A stretch of DNA of 64,000 bases from Alopecurus myosuroides. Its lineage: Eukaryota; Streptophyta; Magnoliopsida; Poales; Poaceae. Position 1 is the first letter of the stretch. The number at the start of each line of letters is the position of its first letter. The notes beneath the pieces are model-generated. The model ran no database searches. It saw only the letters and a program-made list of their open reading frames with translations, and was not told the DNA's origin. Positions 44,327 to 55,590 of this stretch are shown here, piece after piece. Made by a program: the position numbers and the translations under genes. The stretch covers positions 57,688,135-57,752,134 of the forward strand of contig CM054061.1 of the NCBI GenBank assembly GCA_028641055.1, written 5' to 3'.

Positions 44327-45430
44327 TAAAGACTATATTGGCAAGTGGAATTGCACGATGTAATAGGCAGCAGGTTTTCTGACGTACTCTTTTCCTATCC
44401 AGGGCACCTTTGGGGACTGGACGGGTTTTTAATGAGGCGGCTTGCTGACCTACATTTTTCATATCAAGTAAAGAGATGGTTATCAAGAAAAGAGATGGTT
44501 GTTATCAGTTTTTCATATCAAGTAAAGAGATGGTTATCAAGAAAAGAGATGGTTGTTATCAGGTTATGTATTCTCAGTACGATGCGTATATCTAGGTCTT
44601 GGGGGCTGATCGCTTAAATAGCACAGTTACAAACTCAAAGACCCGGCCATGATGCCTATGAGTTATAAGGGCCGATTACTCGCAAACGAGTACGGCTACA
44701 ATCTTATAACCGGACAAAGAAGTCCAAATTTCTTGGCTACTCTTACTTAAGCTCGATGTGACTCGCATTAAAGTGGCATGATTTGTTCGCTTACGATGGC
44801 AGTTAGTCATGAAACCCGACGGGGATTGGCTGGCTACGTCTTCGTATTGATGTAACAACATGGTATCCACGCGAAAGCCGGCTTACAGTACAAGACAGTC
44901 AAAAGGGTCATCTAAACCACAAGTTATGCAGAGTACAAGGCTGAATAGCCGGAAACTCAATGCCTATTAAGCATAACTTCAAATCCGATGTGAAACAGCT
45001 CATGGATCTTTGTGAAAATAGCAATGAGCATTTTGTTGCCTTTTCAAGATCAAGTGTCCTAGGCTCGGCAATCCGGGCCCGGTAGCTTGGAATCTTGAAA
45101 AGAACTGGCTTACTTGTATAGTTGCAAAAATCCAAGTATCCGAGTCTTGGGGACTTGGGGACTTCGAAGCAAAATCCGCTTGTCAATACCCATGAGACCC
45201 GGAAATTGAGTTTTCACAAAAGGAGCAATAAATAAAACCAGATATCGAGAACAGATGAGCTTAACTTACAAAGGTCGGAACAGGCATCGAGTATATCAAG
45301 GCCTTAGTGTGCATTACAAAATACTGGTGAAAAAATATCAAAGGTGCACAGGCGCACCGCCTAAAGAATGACTGTTTCAAAAAGTATGTCGACCGACTGA
45401 CGCTTAAGAAGAGGCATCGGAAACCATATA
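44327..45430 (+). other. Non-coding spacer between pol and the antisense gene, copy 1
   Basis: Pol and the antisense gene converge on this 1.1 kb. It holds a 54-bp tandem duplication (44455-44508, 44509-44562) and no supported ORF. The equivalent in copy 2 is 54486-55590. Confidence 0.6.
44455..44562. repeat. 54-bp tandem duplication, two units
   Basis: Two identical 54-bp units beginning tttttcatatcaag. They are also present in copy 2 (54614-54721), so they predate the tandem duplication of the element. Confidence 0.9.
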
Positions 45431-48400
45431 TCACTCGGCGCCCATCTTGGCCTTACCCTTGCCATCATTGGTGGTAGCAGCAACACCCGGATCGGCGGCG
45501 CCAGCCCCCGCAGGGGGCGGAACGACTGATGTTGAGGCAGCAGGAGCAGAGCCGGCTTCAGCTTGTTTCTTGGCAGCCTCCGCCCTTATCGCAGCAGCTT
45601 CCTCCTTCCACCGAGCCATCATGTCATATGGTTCGGGAAGATCTGACTTAATTGCCACACCAGCAGCATCATAAGCGGGGACAAGAGTATTGACGTCCAG
45701 TTCATCAGCGATCACGCTAGCCGGGTAACGGACCTCTTTCTGCACAGCCTGAAAATCCTCCCGCGAGAATTTTGAACCATCAAGCTTGAATTCGGGGAAG
45801 CCGCCCATGAGCTTTGCCAGATCGAGCTTGGGGAAGTAAGCCTTGGCGAGTGATAGCCCCCGGGTCATTCCAACCCGGCAGGACGAGCGCTTCCAGTGCC
45901 AAATCCACTCAGGAATCGTGGAAAAGGCGTCCAGCATCCTCTTCAGGTCAACATGTCCTCTACCTGGCCACCGTAACTCTTCCAAGATCCATCTGGTTCC
46001 GGCACACAGCTGCCGGATAACATTCTTCATGGTCTTCAGCTTGGCAATATCATCCTCATCCGGCATGGTTTCGTCCGGGCCTGGAGTAAAATGAATATAT
46101 AAGCTAAGCATTTTTTGCTGTTGGTCAAAAGGATAAACCCGGAGAAGGAAGCATACCAAGCAAAGAACGATAGGTATCAGAAATTTCGACAGAAAGGCTT
46201 GTCAGGTCGTCTTCGGCTCGGTGAGCCCTTCTTCGGTACTTCTTCATTAATTGCCTATTCCTTCTGGCTTCAGTCTCGGCCGCTTCGCGTAAAGATATCT
46301 CTTTTTCAATGAGCTTGGCGGCGTCTGCAAGTTTCTCCTCATATTGAGTCACGAAAGACTGCGTGGATGTTAAAAAGTGTTAGTCGGATAGAAGAGCACG
46401 GTTATCAGTCATTGGTATAATAAAAGTACCGAGCAAGTCATGAATGAACTCCCTCGGAACTTGGGGACTGGACAAAGGTACAAGCAACATTAATCAAACT
46501 TACCTCGTGTTTGGTTATCAAAGACCCCAAGATATTTTCCTCGTTAGCCCTTAAGGCGCGCAGGGTCTCTAGCATCTGGGCAAAAGTTAACTCCTCGGAG
46601 CGAGTCCCGGAAGAGCCGGCAGCTTGATCATCTGGTAGGGGGGTTCCCCTTGCATTTGGAGTGGAGACCCGGACAGTCTGAGTGTCCGGGTTGGGAGGGC
46701 CCATCTTTGTATCTAGAATTTCTATCTCTTCGTCTACTGGTTCCGATAAGGAAGGAGATCCGACGGTTTGGGAAAGTGGATTGTTCAGAGGGCCTTGTTC
46801 CCGGTTAGTGGCCGCATCACCACCAGTTGCGGCGTCTGCGTCGTCAGTCGGCTTCTTCACCTGGAGGTTATCCGTTTCTGTGTTTTCCGGGTCACTGACG
46901 GTGACCTGAGCACTGAAAGAAAGATGAAAAAAGGCAGTTATTAATGATGATGGTGTCTCGGATGAAAGTTCGCTAGAGGCAAAAAGAAATAGTAAGGCAA
47001 AAACTTACCCGGCATTTACGGTGTAATCCGATGGGAGCTCGCCACTTGAAGTAGATGAGGTATTCGCAGGAACCACTAATGGAACCCGGAATTGCCCGGC
47101 ACGTGGGTGGTTAGGAGAAGGGTGGCGCTGAGGAGAGTTGGAAGAACGAGATGGAGGAGCACTGCCACGAGGGACTAAAGGGGCGGAGATGCCCGGGTTA
47201 AGGGGATCTTCACCCGGGGAGCTCCGAGTTACCCTGCGCTTGGCGGGGAAAGATTCCTTCAAGCACGGCGAATTTGACAATTGATGGTTAAGTCTTCGCA
47301 TGGCGTCAAAGGAGTAAGATTCAGAAGATAGTGAGGAAAAAGGAACCTTGGATACTGTCCCCCTGCTTTTCCTCTTGGCCCCGGCTGTTGCCTCTGGGTC
47401 AGACTCGGTTCTCTCCGGGTCATCCTCGTTGTTTCCACCTTCGTCCTCCAGCCCTGCGAGTCAGATGTGTATTCATTGGGAAAAAGACAGACGAAAGGAA
47501 AGTAATACAAGCAAAAGTATGCAGATCCTGGGTGAGTACCTTCGCTGTCGTCAGTCGTCTCGTCCTCCTCTTCCGGGTCTCTGGAGGGGGGGAGTGGGTC
47601 CACTCTCCAGAAGGGGTCATCAGCCTAAAGTAAAAAGATAAAGTTAAGGTTTAGAAGCAGTATCGAGTTGAAATGTGGAGACAAGTTATGAGTGCCGGGT
47701 ATTACCGTTGGAGCTGGATTTTCCCGAGTAAACGGAGGTAACCCGGAGATGCCCTTTATCACCTCCAGCTTCTCTGCCAAGAGGCTCTTGATGGTCTTGA
47801 TAGTGTCACCGGTCGCAAAGCTTTTGGAGGAATAGCGAAGTGCATCTGTAGTGTGACCCGAATACTCGCACATCAATTTGGTGCGGATGGAATTAGGTTG
47901 GATTCGGAAGTCGACCCATGTCTTTATCAAATTGAGCCCTAGGAGGCCTTGGGCTGAGAGAATGGCTATTTTGGCTAGTGCAGGAAGGATTGCTTCCCTG
48001 TCCGAGTCTGGTGCGAAGGCACTGAAAGACTCGGAGGGTTTGAGGGGGGTCTCTGAGTAACCCGGCAGCTTCTTTTCGCTGTCGGAGGAGGTATCGCGGC
48101 AATAAAAAAAGGATAACTGCCAATGTTTGGCACAGGATTGCAGGTTGAGGGTTGGCATTAAAGAATTCCTACGGCGTTGGATGGATACCCCGCCGCAAGT
48201 GAGAAGCGCCCCGTCGCCGCTTTCGCGGCACGGTTTGCATTGGAATAATTCAGTGAAAAGAGTCAGGTTTGGTGGCATGCACAAATACGACTCAGATAGA
48301 ACTATGAAGTGGGTGATGTTCAACATGGAGTTAGGCCCTATGTCGAACACCCGGAGTCCGTAGTGATCTAAGACCTCCCTAAAGAAGGGGTGACCCGGAG

Positions 48401-48635
48401 GGCGAAATCCTCGGGTCACGTGCTCTACAAAGCAGATTACCTCGTCTTCTGCGGGAGTGGGATGAGTTTCGTTACCCGGCACCCTCCAGTGGATGTCTTT
48501 CTGAGAGGGGAGGGTGCCTAACTCGGTTAGTTCGTCCAACTTGGCCTTAGTGGTTGTGGAGCGCCCCCAATTGGCGGATATGGCTTGGGTGGTCCTTGCT
48601 TGAGCCGGATGTTTTCCTTGTCGCTTGGGAGCCAT
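45431..48635 (-). CDS. Antisense six-exon gene, gypsy-type transposon protein, copy 1
   Basis: Coding exons on the minus strand: 48635-47706, 47624-47540, 47453-47009, 46912-46504, 46358-46157, 46080-45431. All introns (76 to 145 bp) have GT-AG borders and the phases join into one frame of about 906 residues, MAPKRQGKH to KAKMGAE. Residues about 63-190 (HPFFREVLDHYGL, SESYLCMPPNLTLF) match the plant 'putative gypsy type transposon' domain (Transposase_28 type). Exons 3-4 are P/S/T-rich and acidic; exon 5 is a charged coiled-coil-like segment (YEEKLADAAKLIEKE); exon 6 is a globular segment followed by an Ala/Pro-rich tail. The ATG is the first after the 5'UTR splice and lies in ccccATGg context. 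Antisense ORFs are known in Tat relatives such as Grande; function unknown. Splicing is predicted by reading. Confidence 0.75.
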
Positions 48636-48644
48636 GGGGTCAGC

Positions 48645-49340
48645 CTGCGAAACACAAAAAGAAAAAGATGTATGAAATAAGACCCGGGAATGTTGGAATA
48701 TCCGAGTATAAGGTACCAAGAAGGTACGAAGTTGAGAGCTGTCCGGGTATTGAGCACACTTATGGAAATTGTTGCTCACTTACATAGGAAAAGGTATTTG
48801 GGGACGACGGATGGTTGCCCATATTTATATCGCAAATGAAATAGCTGGAAAAGGAGGGTTTTTCCGGGTGTTAATGCAGTAAGCGGAAAACGGCGGAGGA
48901 ACGGATCTAGATGGAAAAGTTCGCGGATAATTTTTAAGCGAAATTGGTGATCAATAATGATTGGAGGATCATTTGTGACTATCAGGCAGGTGATTAGAGT
49001 ATTTGGCAAGCACCGAATCAATCTAATTCGAGGCAATCGGACAAATAGCTTGCGGGTTGACCTAGATCTGATCTTGGATGAACTGAAAATTGCGAAGCTG
49101 AATTAATTGGCTGCGAAGAGCTTACCGAGGAGATTGGGGCCAAGTGTGATGGCGACGAGCGGCGTGGCACGAATGGGAGGAATAGAGGTCTAAAGGTGGC
49201 GCTTGGCGGCGGCACGAAACGATTCGAGGACGAGCGCGGCCGCTGTTGATCCTGCGTTGGTAGCAGGCGCGAGTTCCTCACGGTGGTGCTGTGAAGGTGT
49301 TAGGAGCAAGGAAGAAAAGGGGGAGTTGTGGCGTGGTGAT
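48645..49340 (-). other. 5'UTR exon and intron of the antisense gene, copy 1
   Basis: Exon about 49340-49126 ends in a good donor (TCG then GTAAGC). The intron 49125-48645 ends TTTCGCAG nine bases before the ATG. The exon contains no ATG, as expected of a leader. The exon start is estimated from the TATA box. Confidence 0.55.
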
Positions 49341-49365
49341 GGGCTTAGGGTTGCCCTCTAAGCGC

Positions 49366-49373
49366 TATTTATA
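49366..49373 (-). promoter_or_regulatory. TATA box of the antisense gene
   Basis: TATAAATA on the minus strand (CTTATAAATAGC), about 240 bases upstream of the 5'UTR splice donor. It is separate from the LTR promoter and lies some 380 bases inside the element from its 3' LTR. Confidence 0.6.
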
Positions 49374-49749
49374 AGGCAAGGGTGAACTTATCTCAACGGC
49401 CAGAAACCGGAAATCGCGGGGTAATGGTTATCTACAAAGATTTCGCAAGATATGTGTAGAACATTGGGCAAAGCATTGGGTTAGAAGAAGGAAGGGGCTC
49501 GCCCGTGATGACAGGATTGGTTGTCAAGTGTGAGATCTTGGCATTTCTTATTGCGGTCTGGGCCTGGGGATTTGAACTTAAGTGTTTGGAAGAAAGGTCC
49601 GGGTTATTACATGGCCTCCATGGAGTAAGGCCTAGCAGAATATCAAAGCATCTTAACTCGGTTTCCATGTGCCCGTGTGATTGATATCTTTTCAGGAATA
49701 GCAAGCGCTTCAAGGAGATCCGTGAAGCCCAGGCTATTCTGGGGACTAC
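49374..49749 (+). other. 3' end of interior 1
   Basis: Non-coding sequence between the antisense promoter and the central LTR. The last bases (tctggggactac) are the candidate polypurine tract. Confidence 0.5.
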
Positions 49750-50225
49750 TGATGGGGGGATGCTAACCCGGTATGTCAAGATCCGAGGAATAACCCGGCC
49801 CAGAGACAGTGAGCAGGATACGGCTAGGGATAAAGATGTTTGTGGAGGCCCAAGCTCGTGGGCCTAGTGACCCGGATTGTGGGTGTTGTAAAGGAAAGTT
49901 AGGGTTAGCATGCCGTGTCTGGGTAGGACCCGGGTGTGCCTTGTAAAGTAAGTTAGGGGGTATGGGAGCTATATAAACCGACCCCCGGGCGTAGATTGAG
50001 ACAGAGATTTGAGAACCTTAGCAATATCGAGTGGTATCGAGTATCCAGTGTAAACCCTAATCGAGTTATTGTATCGAGAATAGAGATCCGGCGACTTCGA
50101 TTGCCGGCTGTCAGATCAAGTTGTATCATGTCTTCCTTTGAGCTAAACCCTCTCCCGAACGCCTGTGTGGACTTGCCCCAAGATCAGTTACCCCTGGTAA
50201 CATCTGCCGTGATTATCCCACGACA
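49750..50225 (+). repeat. Central (shared) LTR of the tandem array
   Basis: 476 bp, TGATGGGGGG to CACGACA. It serves as 3' LTR of copy 1 and 5' LTR of copy 2. No target duplication or foreign DNA lies at either border, which distinguishes the array from two independent insertions. Confidence 0.92.
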
Positions 50226-51552
50226 GTTGGCGCCCACCGTGGGGCCTGCGTCCAAAGGTGTTTACATCACGGGAGAAGCTCGGAAGGGCATGGAGGGTCT
50301 TGTCATTGGCGAAATCTACATCGACCACGAAGAAGAAAAGTTGGTGGACGATCCCGGCTGGGGGCCAGAATCGGATCACCTCGAGTCCGGATTTATATTG
50401 ACGGTCGGCCGGATCAACATCTTCGTCGACACGGTACGAACGACTAACTTAAAAGGACAATATCATGTGCATACTACAGGAACTTCTAGCAGGAACAAAG
50501 AGACATCAAAGCAAGCGGCAAATTCGGTTTCATCAGCCGCGCCGGGGTATCTTAGATGGGCGGAACAAGAGATAACGTGGAGTAGAAGAGATCATCCGGA
50601 AAAGGTGGAGCGTCCAGGAGTCTTGGCGTTGGTGGTTGCTCCACAGGTCAATGGTTACGAGCTGAAGAAGGTCCTGATGGACGGTGGAAGTAGCATCAAC
50701 ATCCTTTATTGGGAGACCTTCTTACGGATGAGTCTCAAAGAGTCCCAGCTGCAGAAAAGTTCAACAATCTTTCACGGGATCGTACCGGGTCACTCGGCGA
50801 GCCCCGAGGGAAGGATCACCTTGGAAGTTGCTTTTGGGGAATCGACGGATAATTATCGAGTGGAGTGGCTCACGTTCGAGGTGGTCAAGTTGCGCAGTCC
50901 TTACCACGCGCTGTTGGGGAGGCCGGCTTACGCCCAATTCATGGCTAGGCCGTGCTACGTGTATTTGCAGCTGAAAATCCCGGGTCCTAAACGGACCATC
51001 ACTATACATGGGAACCGGGATATAGCGGCCGAGTGCGACGAAGGAGATTCAGTTATGGCCGAGCAGGCATGCAGGAAGGAAGAGCTCGAATATTACCGAT
51101 CTCAAGTAAACCCGGACGATAGAACAGCCTTGAAAAAGCCAAATACCGAGGATGAGAGAGCAAAATTCAAGGCAGCGCAAGACACCAAGAAGATAGATTT
51201 TGTCGAAGGGGATTCTACTAAGCAGTTTACCATAGGGTCTAACCTGGGAAAAGAGCAGGAGGGAGCGCTCGTGGAGTTCATTCGCTCGAATGCAGATGTG
51301 TTTGCCTGGACACCCAGCGACATGCCGGGTATCCCTACAGAATTGGCTGAGCACAGTTTGCATGTGGATCCCAAGTCCAGGCCCGTGAAGCAAGGTTTGA
51401 GGAAAATGAATGAGGAAAGAAGGAAAGCTATAGGCGAAGAAATCGCTCGGCTACTGGCAGCCGGCTTTATCATGGAAGTATTTCACCCGGATTGGTTGGC
51501 TAACCCGGTTCCTGGTGATGAAAAAGACCAACGAGTGGAGGATGTGCATTGA
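50128..51552 (+). pseudogene. Leader-protease-RT start of copy 2, no gag domain
   Basis: Opens at the ATG in the LTR (MSSFELNPLP), reads through the primer site (RQLAPTVG), a short region (TVGRINIF, LRWAEQEITWSRRDHP) and directly into protease (LMDGGSS) and the start of reverse transcriptase. About 160 residues separate start and protease, and neither gag core nor CCHC knuckle is present. Compared with copy 1, a single extra c at about 51511 shifts the frame and closes the ORF at 51552. The frame also runs open upstream to 49996, but that ATG is only 19 bases after the TATA box and probably untranscribed. Confidence 0.8.
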
Positions 51553-54485
51553 CTTCACTAGTCTTAACAAGCATTGCCCAAAGGATCCGTTCGCGCTCCC
51601 AAGGATAGATCAGATTATAGACGCAGTAGCTGGAAGCGATCTGTTATGCTTCCTGGATGCATATTCCGGGTATCATCAGATTAAGCTCAAAAGGGAGGAT
51701 TGGGAGAAAACATCATTCATAACCCCGTTTGGGGCCTTTTGTTATAAAACTATGACATTTGGGTTGAAGAACGCTGGCGCAACTTACCAACGGTGTATTC
51801 AAAAGTGCTTTGAGGACCAAATCGGACGTAACGTCCATGCTTATGTGGATGACGTGGTCATCAAGACCAGGAAGGCGGAGACATTCATCGATGATCTAAA
51901 GGAGACATTCAAAAACCTGAGGAGGTACCAGATGAAGCTTAATCCAACGAAGTGCGTATTCGGAGTTCCGGCTGGGAAATTACTCGGCTTCATAGTTTCC
52001 GAGAGAGGAATTGAGGCAAATCCAGATAAAATCAAGGCAATCCAGAGTTTGAAAAAGCCGGAGAACTTGAAGCATGTTCAAAAAGCTCACGGGCTGTGTA
52101 GCAGCCTTGATCCGGTTCATATCTAGACTCGGAGAAAAAGCAATACCCTTGTATCGGCTCTTGCGAAAATCGGATAAATTCGTATGGGACGAAGAGGCAG
52201 ATGAAGCGTTTGAAGCACTAAAGAAGCAATTATCTGAAGCACCAGTACTAGCGGCGCCGGGTCCTAAAGAGCCTATGTTGCTATACGTGGCAGCTGGCCC
52301 CCGAGCCGTTAGCGCAGTGGTGGTCGTGGAACGCAAAGAGGACGGGAAAGGTTACCCGGTTCAGAGGCCGGTTTATTACGTCAGTGAAGTATTATCAGAA
52401 GCAAAGCAGCGCTATCCACATTGGCAAAAGTTGGTGTTCGGGGTCTTCATGGCCAGCAGGAAGTTGAAGCCGTATTTCCAAGAACATCCTATAACGGTGG
52501 TCAGCTCAATACCAATGTCGGATATTATCAGAAACTCGGACGCGACGGGAAGAATAGCCAAGTGGGCAATAGAGATGGGAGATTATCACATAAACTACGA
52601 ACCCAGGTCAGCAATCAAGTCCCAAGCTTTAATTGATTTCGTTAACGACTGGACACATACAGGTATGGCTACCACAGTTCCAAAATCCGAGTCATGGACC
52701 ATGCACTTCGATGGGTCAAAGCAATATGAGGGATCAGGAGCTGGAGTAGTGCTGACATCGCCCAAGGGAGACAAATTGAGTTACGTACTGCAAATTCACT
52801 TTGATTGCTCAAACAACGTGGCCGAGTATGAGGCCCTGTTGCATGGTTTAAAGGTAGCCAAGGAAATGAGCATTAAAAGAATACGATGCTTCGGAGATTC
52901 GGATCTTGTGGTACAACAGGTATCGGGAACTTGGGACAGAAAGGATGCAACTATGGCAGCATACCGCAGGGAAGTCGACAGGGTTGCCGGGTGCTTTTCC
53001 GGGTATGAGGTGGAGCACATAGACAGAAGAAAAAACGAGGCAGCAGACGCACTCGCCAGACTCGGCTCGCGTAGAGAGCCGGTTCCACCTAATGTGTTCC
53101 TGGACGAGTTGTGGCGACCATCAGTTAAAACCGAGTCTGAGGAAGAACTGGCAAATCAAGACCCGGATTTGGAGTACGTGGCCACAGTACACGCCATCCC
53201 CGAGTGGACAGAGCCATACCTGGCCTACCTATCACGGGGCGAGTTACCAGAACAGGAGGTATTAGCAAGACAAATCATGAGGCGAGCAAAGGGGTATTCT
53301 ATCATCAATGGAGAATTATACAAGAGAAGCGCAACAGGAGTCTTCTTGCGCTGCGTAGCGCCGGAAGAAGGCCGACAGATTCTCAAGGAAATACACGAAG
53401 GCGACTGTGGGCATCATGCGTCTACAAGGTCTCTGGTGGCTAAAGCTTATCGACACGGATTTTTCTGGCTTACGGCTCTATCGGATGCCGAACGTTTGGT
53501 AGCAAGATGTGACGGATGTCAAAGGTACGCTCGCCAAACACACGTACCGGCTATGGAATTACAGACCATCCCATTAACTTGGCCGTTCGCCGTCTGGGGT
53601 ATGGATATGGTTGGTCCCTTCCATATGTCACCGTGCAAGAAGACACATCTTTTGGTGGCCATTGACAAGTTTACCAAGTGGGTTGAGGTTATGCCAGTTA
53701 CTAATTGCGAAGCGGCTACAGCAGTCAAGTTCCTGAAAAGGATTATCTACCGGTTTGGGTATCCCCACAGCATAATCACCGACAACGGAACTAACATGTC
53801 TCTTGGCGAGATGGAGAAATTCTGTGGCAACAATGGCATCCGGCTTGATGTTGCATCAGTGGCTCACCCGCAGGCCAATGGGCAAGTGGAGAGAGCAAAC
53901 CAAGAATTGCTTCGTGGGTTAAAACCACGGTTGCGAGTCCCCTGTGTTAGGGCTGCTGGTGCATGGGTCGAAGAACTTCCGTCTGTGGTTTGGGGCATCA
54001 ACACTACACCTAACAGATCCACTCAGATGACACCCTTCTTCATGGTCTATGGCGCGGAAGCAGTGTTACCAAGTGATATTATTCACGATTCGCCCAGAGT
54101 ATCAGCTTACGTCGAAGTAGAGAACGAAAAAATCCGGCAGGACGCCGTAGATATGTTAGAAGAACAAAGAGAACAAGCCCTGGAAAGATCAGCCATATAT
54201 CAGCAAGATCTACGGAGGTATCATAGCCGGCGTGTGAAGACCCGGGTATTCCAGGAAGGAGATTTGGTTCTGCGTCTGGTACAGTCAAACGAAGGAAAAC
54301 ACAAATTATCACCACCATGGGAAGGACCATTTATCATAAGCCGGAACCTACATAACGGATCATATTATTTGATAGATGCAAGGGAAGAGTCGGCTACAGT
54401 CAATGACACCGCGCACACCACTTCATCTATGCAAGAAAGAGATAGACCATGGAACGTGGCTCAGCTGCGTCCGTATTATACTTAG
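51515..54485 (+). pseudogene. pol: Pol of copy 2 (RT, RNase H, integrase), with a second frameshift
   Basis: Frame after the first indel runs 51515-52126 with reverse transcriptase and YVDD. One extra a in a run at about 52081 shifts it again, and the rest (52074-54485) matches copy 1 residues about 490-1292: both RNase H domains and integrase. Differences from copy 1 include one N to S and one R to Q. The two 1-base insertions are the only defects. Confidence 0.88.
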
Positions 54486-54613
54486 TAAAGACTATATTGG
54501 CAAGTGGAATTGCACGATGTAATAGGCAGCAGGTTTTCTGACGTACTCTTTTCCTATCCAGGGCACCTTTGGGGACTGGACGGGTTTTTAATGAGGCGGC
54601 TTGCTGACCTACA

Positions 54614-54721
54614 TTTTTCATATCAAGTAAAGAGATGGTTATCAAGAAAAGAGATGGTTGTTATCAGTTTTTCATATCAAGTAAAGAGATGGTTATCAAG
54701 AAAAGAGATGGTTGTTATCAG
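54614..54721. repeat. 54-bp tandem duplication, copy 2
   Basis: Identical to 44455-44562. Confidence 0.9.
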
Positions 54722-55590
54722 GTTATGTATTCTCAGTACGATGCGTATATCTAGGTCTTGGGGGCTGATCGCTTAAATAGCACAGTTACAAACTCAAAGA
54801 CCCGGCCATGATGCCTATGAGTTATAAGGGCCGATTACTCGCAAACGAGTACGGCTACAATCTTATAACCGGACAAAGAAGTCCAAATTTCTTGGCTACT
54901 CTTACTTAAGCTCGATGTGACTCGCATTAAAGTGGCATGATTTGTTCGCTTACGATGGCAGTTAGTCATGAAACCCGACGGGGATTGGCTGGCTACGTCT
55001 TCGTATTGATGTAACAACATGGTATCCACGCGAAAGCCGGCTTACAGTACAAGACAGTCAAAAGGGTCATCTAAACCACAAGTTATGCAGAGTACAAGGC
55101 TGAATAGCCGGAAACTCAATGCCTATTAAGCATAACTTCAAATCCGATGTGAAACAGCTCATGGATCTTTGTGAAAATAGCAATGAGCATTTTGTTGCCT
55201 TTTCAAGATCAAGTGTCCTAGGCTCGGAAATCCGGGCCCGGTAGCTTGGAATCTTGAAAAGAACTGGCTTACTTGTATAGTTGCAAAAATCCAAGTATCC
55301 GAGTCTTGGGGACTTGGGGACTTCGAAGCAAAATCCGCTTGTCAATACCCATGAGACCCGGAAATTGAGTTTTCACAAAAGGAGCAATAAATAAAACCAG
55401 ATATCGAGAACAGATGAGCTTAAACTTACAAAGGTCGGAACAGGCATCGAGTATATCAAGGCCTTAGTGTGCATTACAAAATACTGGTGAAAAAATATCA
55501 AAGGTGCACAGGCGCACCGCCTAAAGAATGACTGTTTCAAAAAGTATGTCGACCGACTGACGCTTAAGAAGAGGCATCGGAAACCATATA

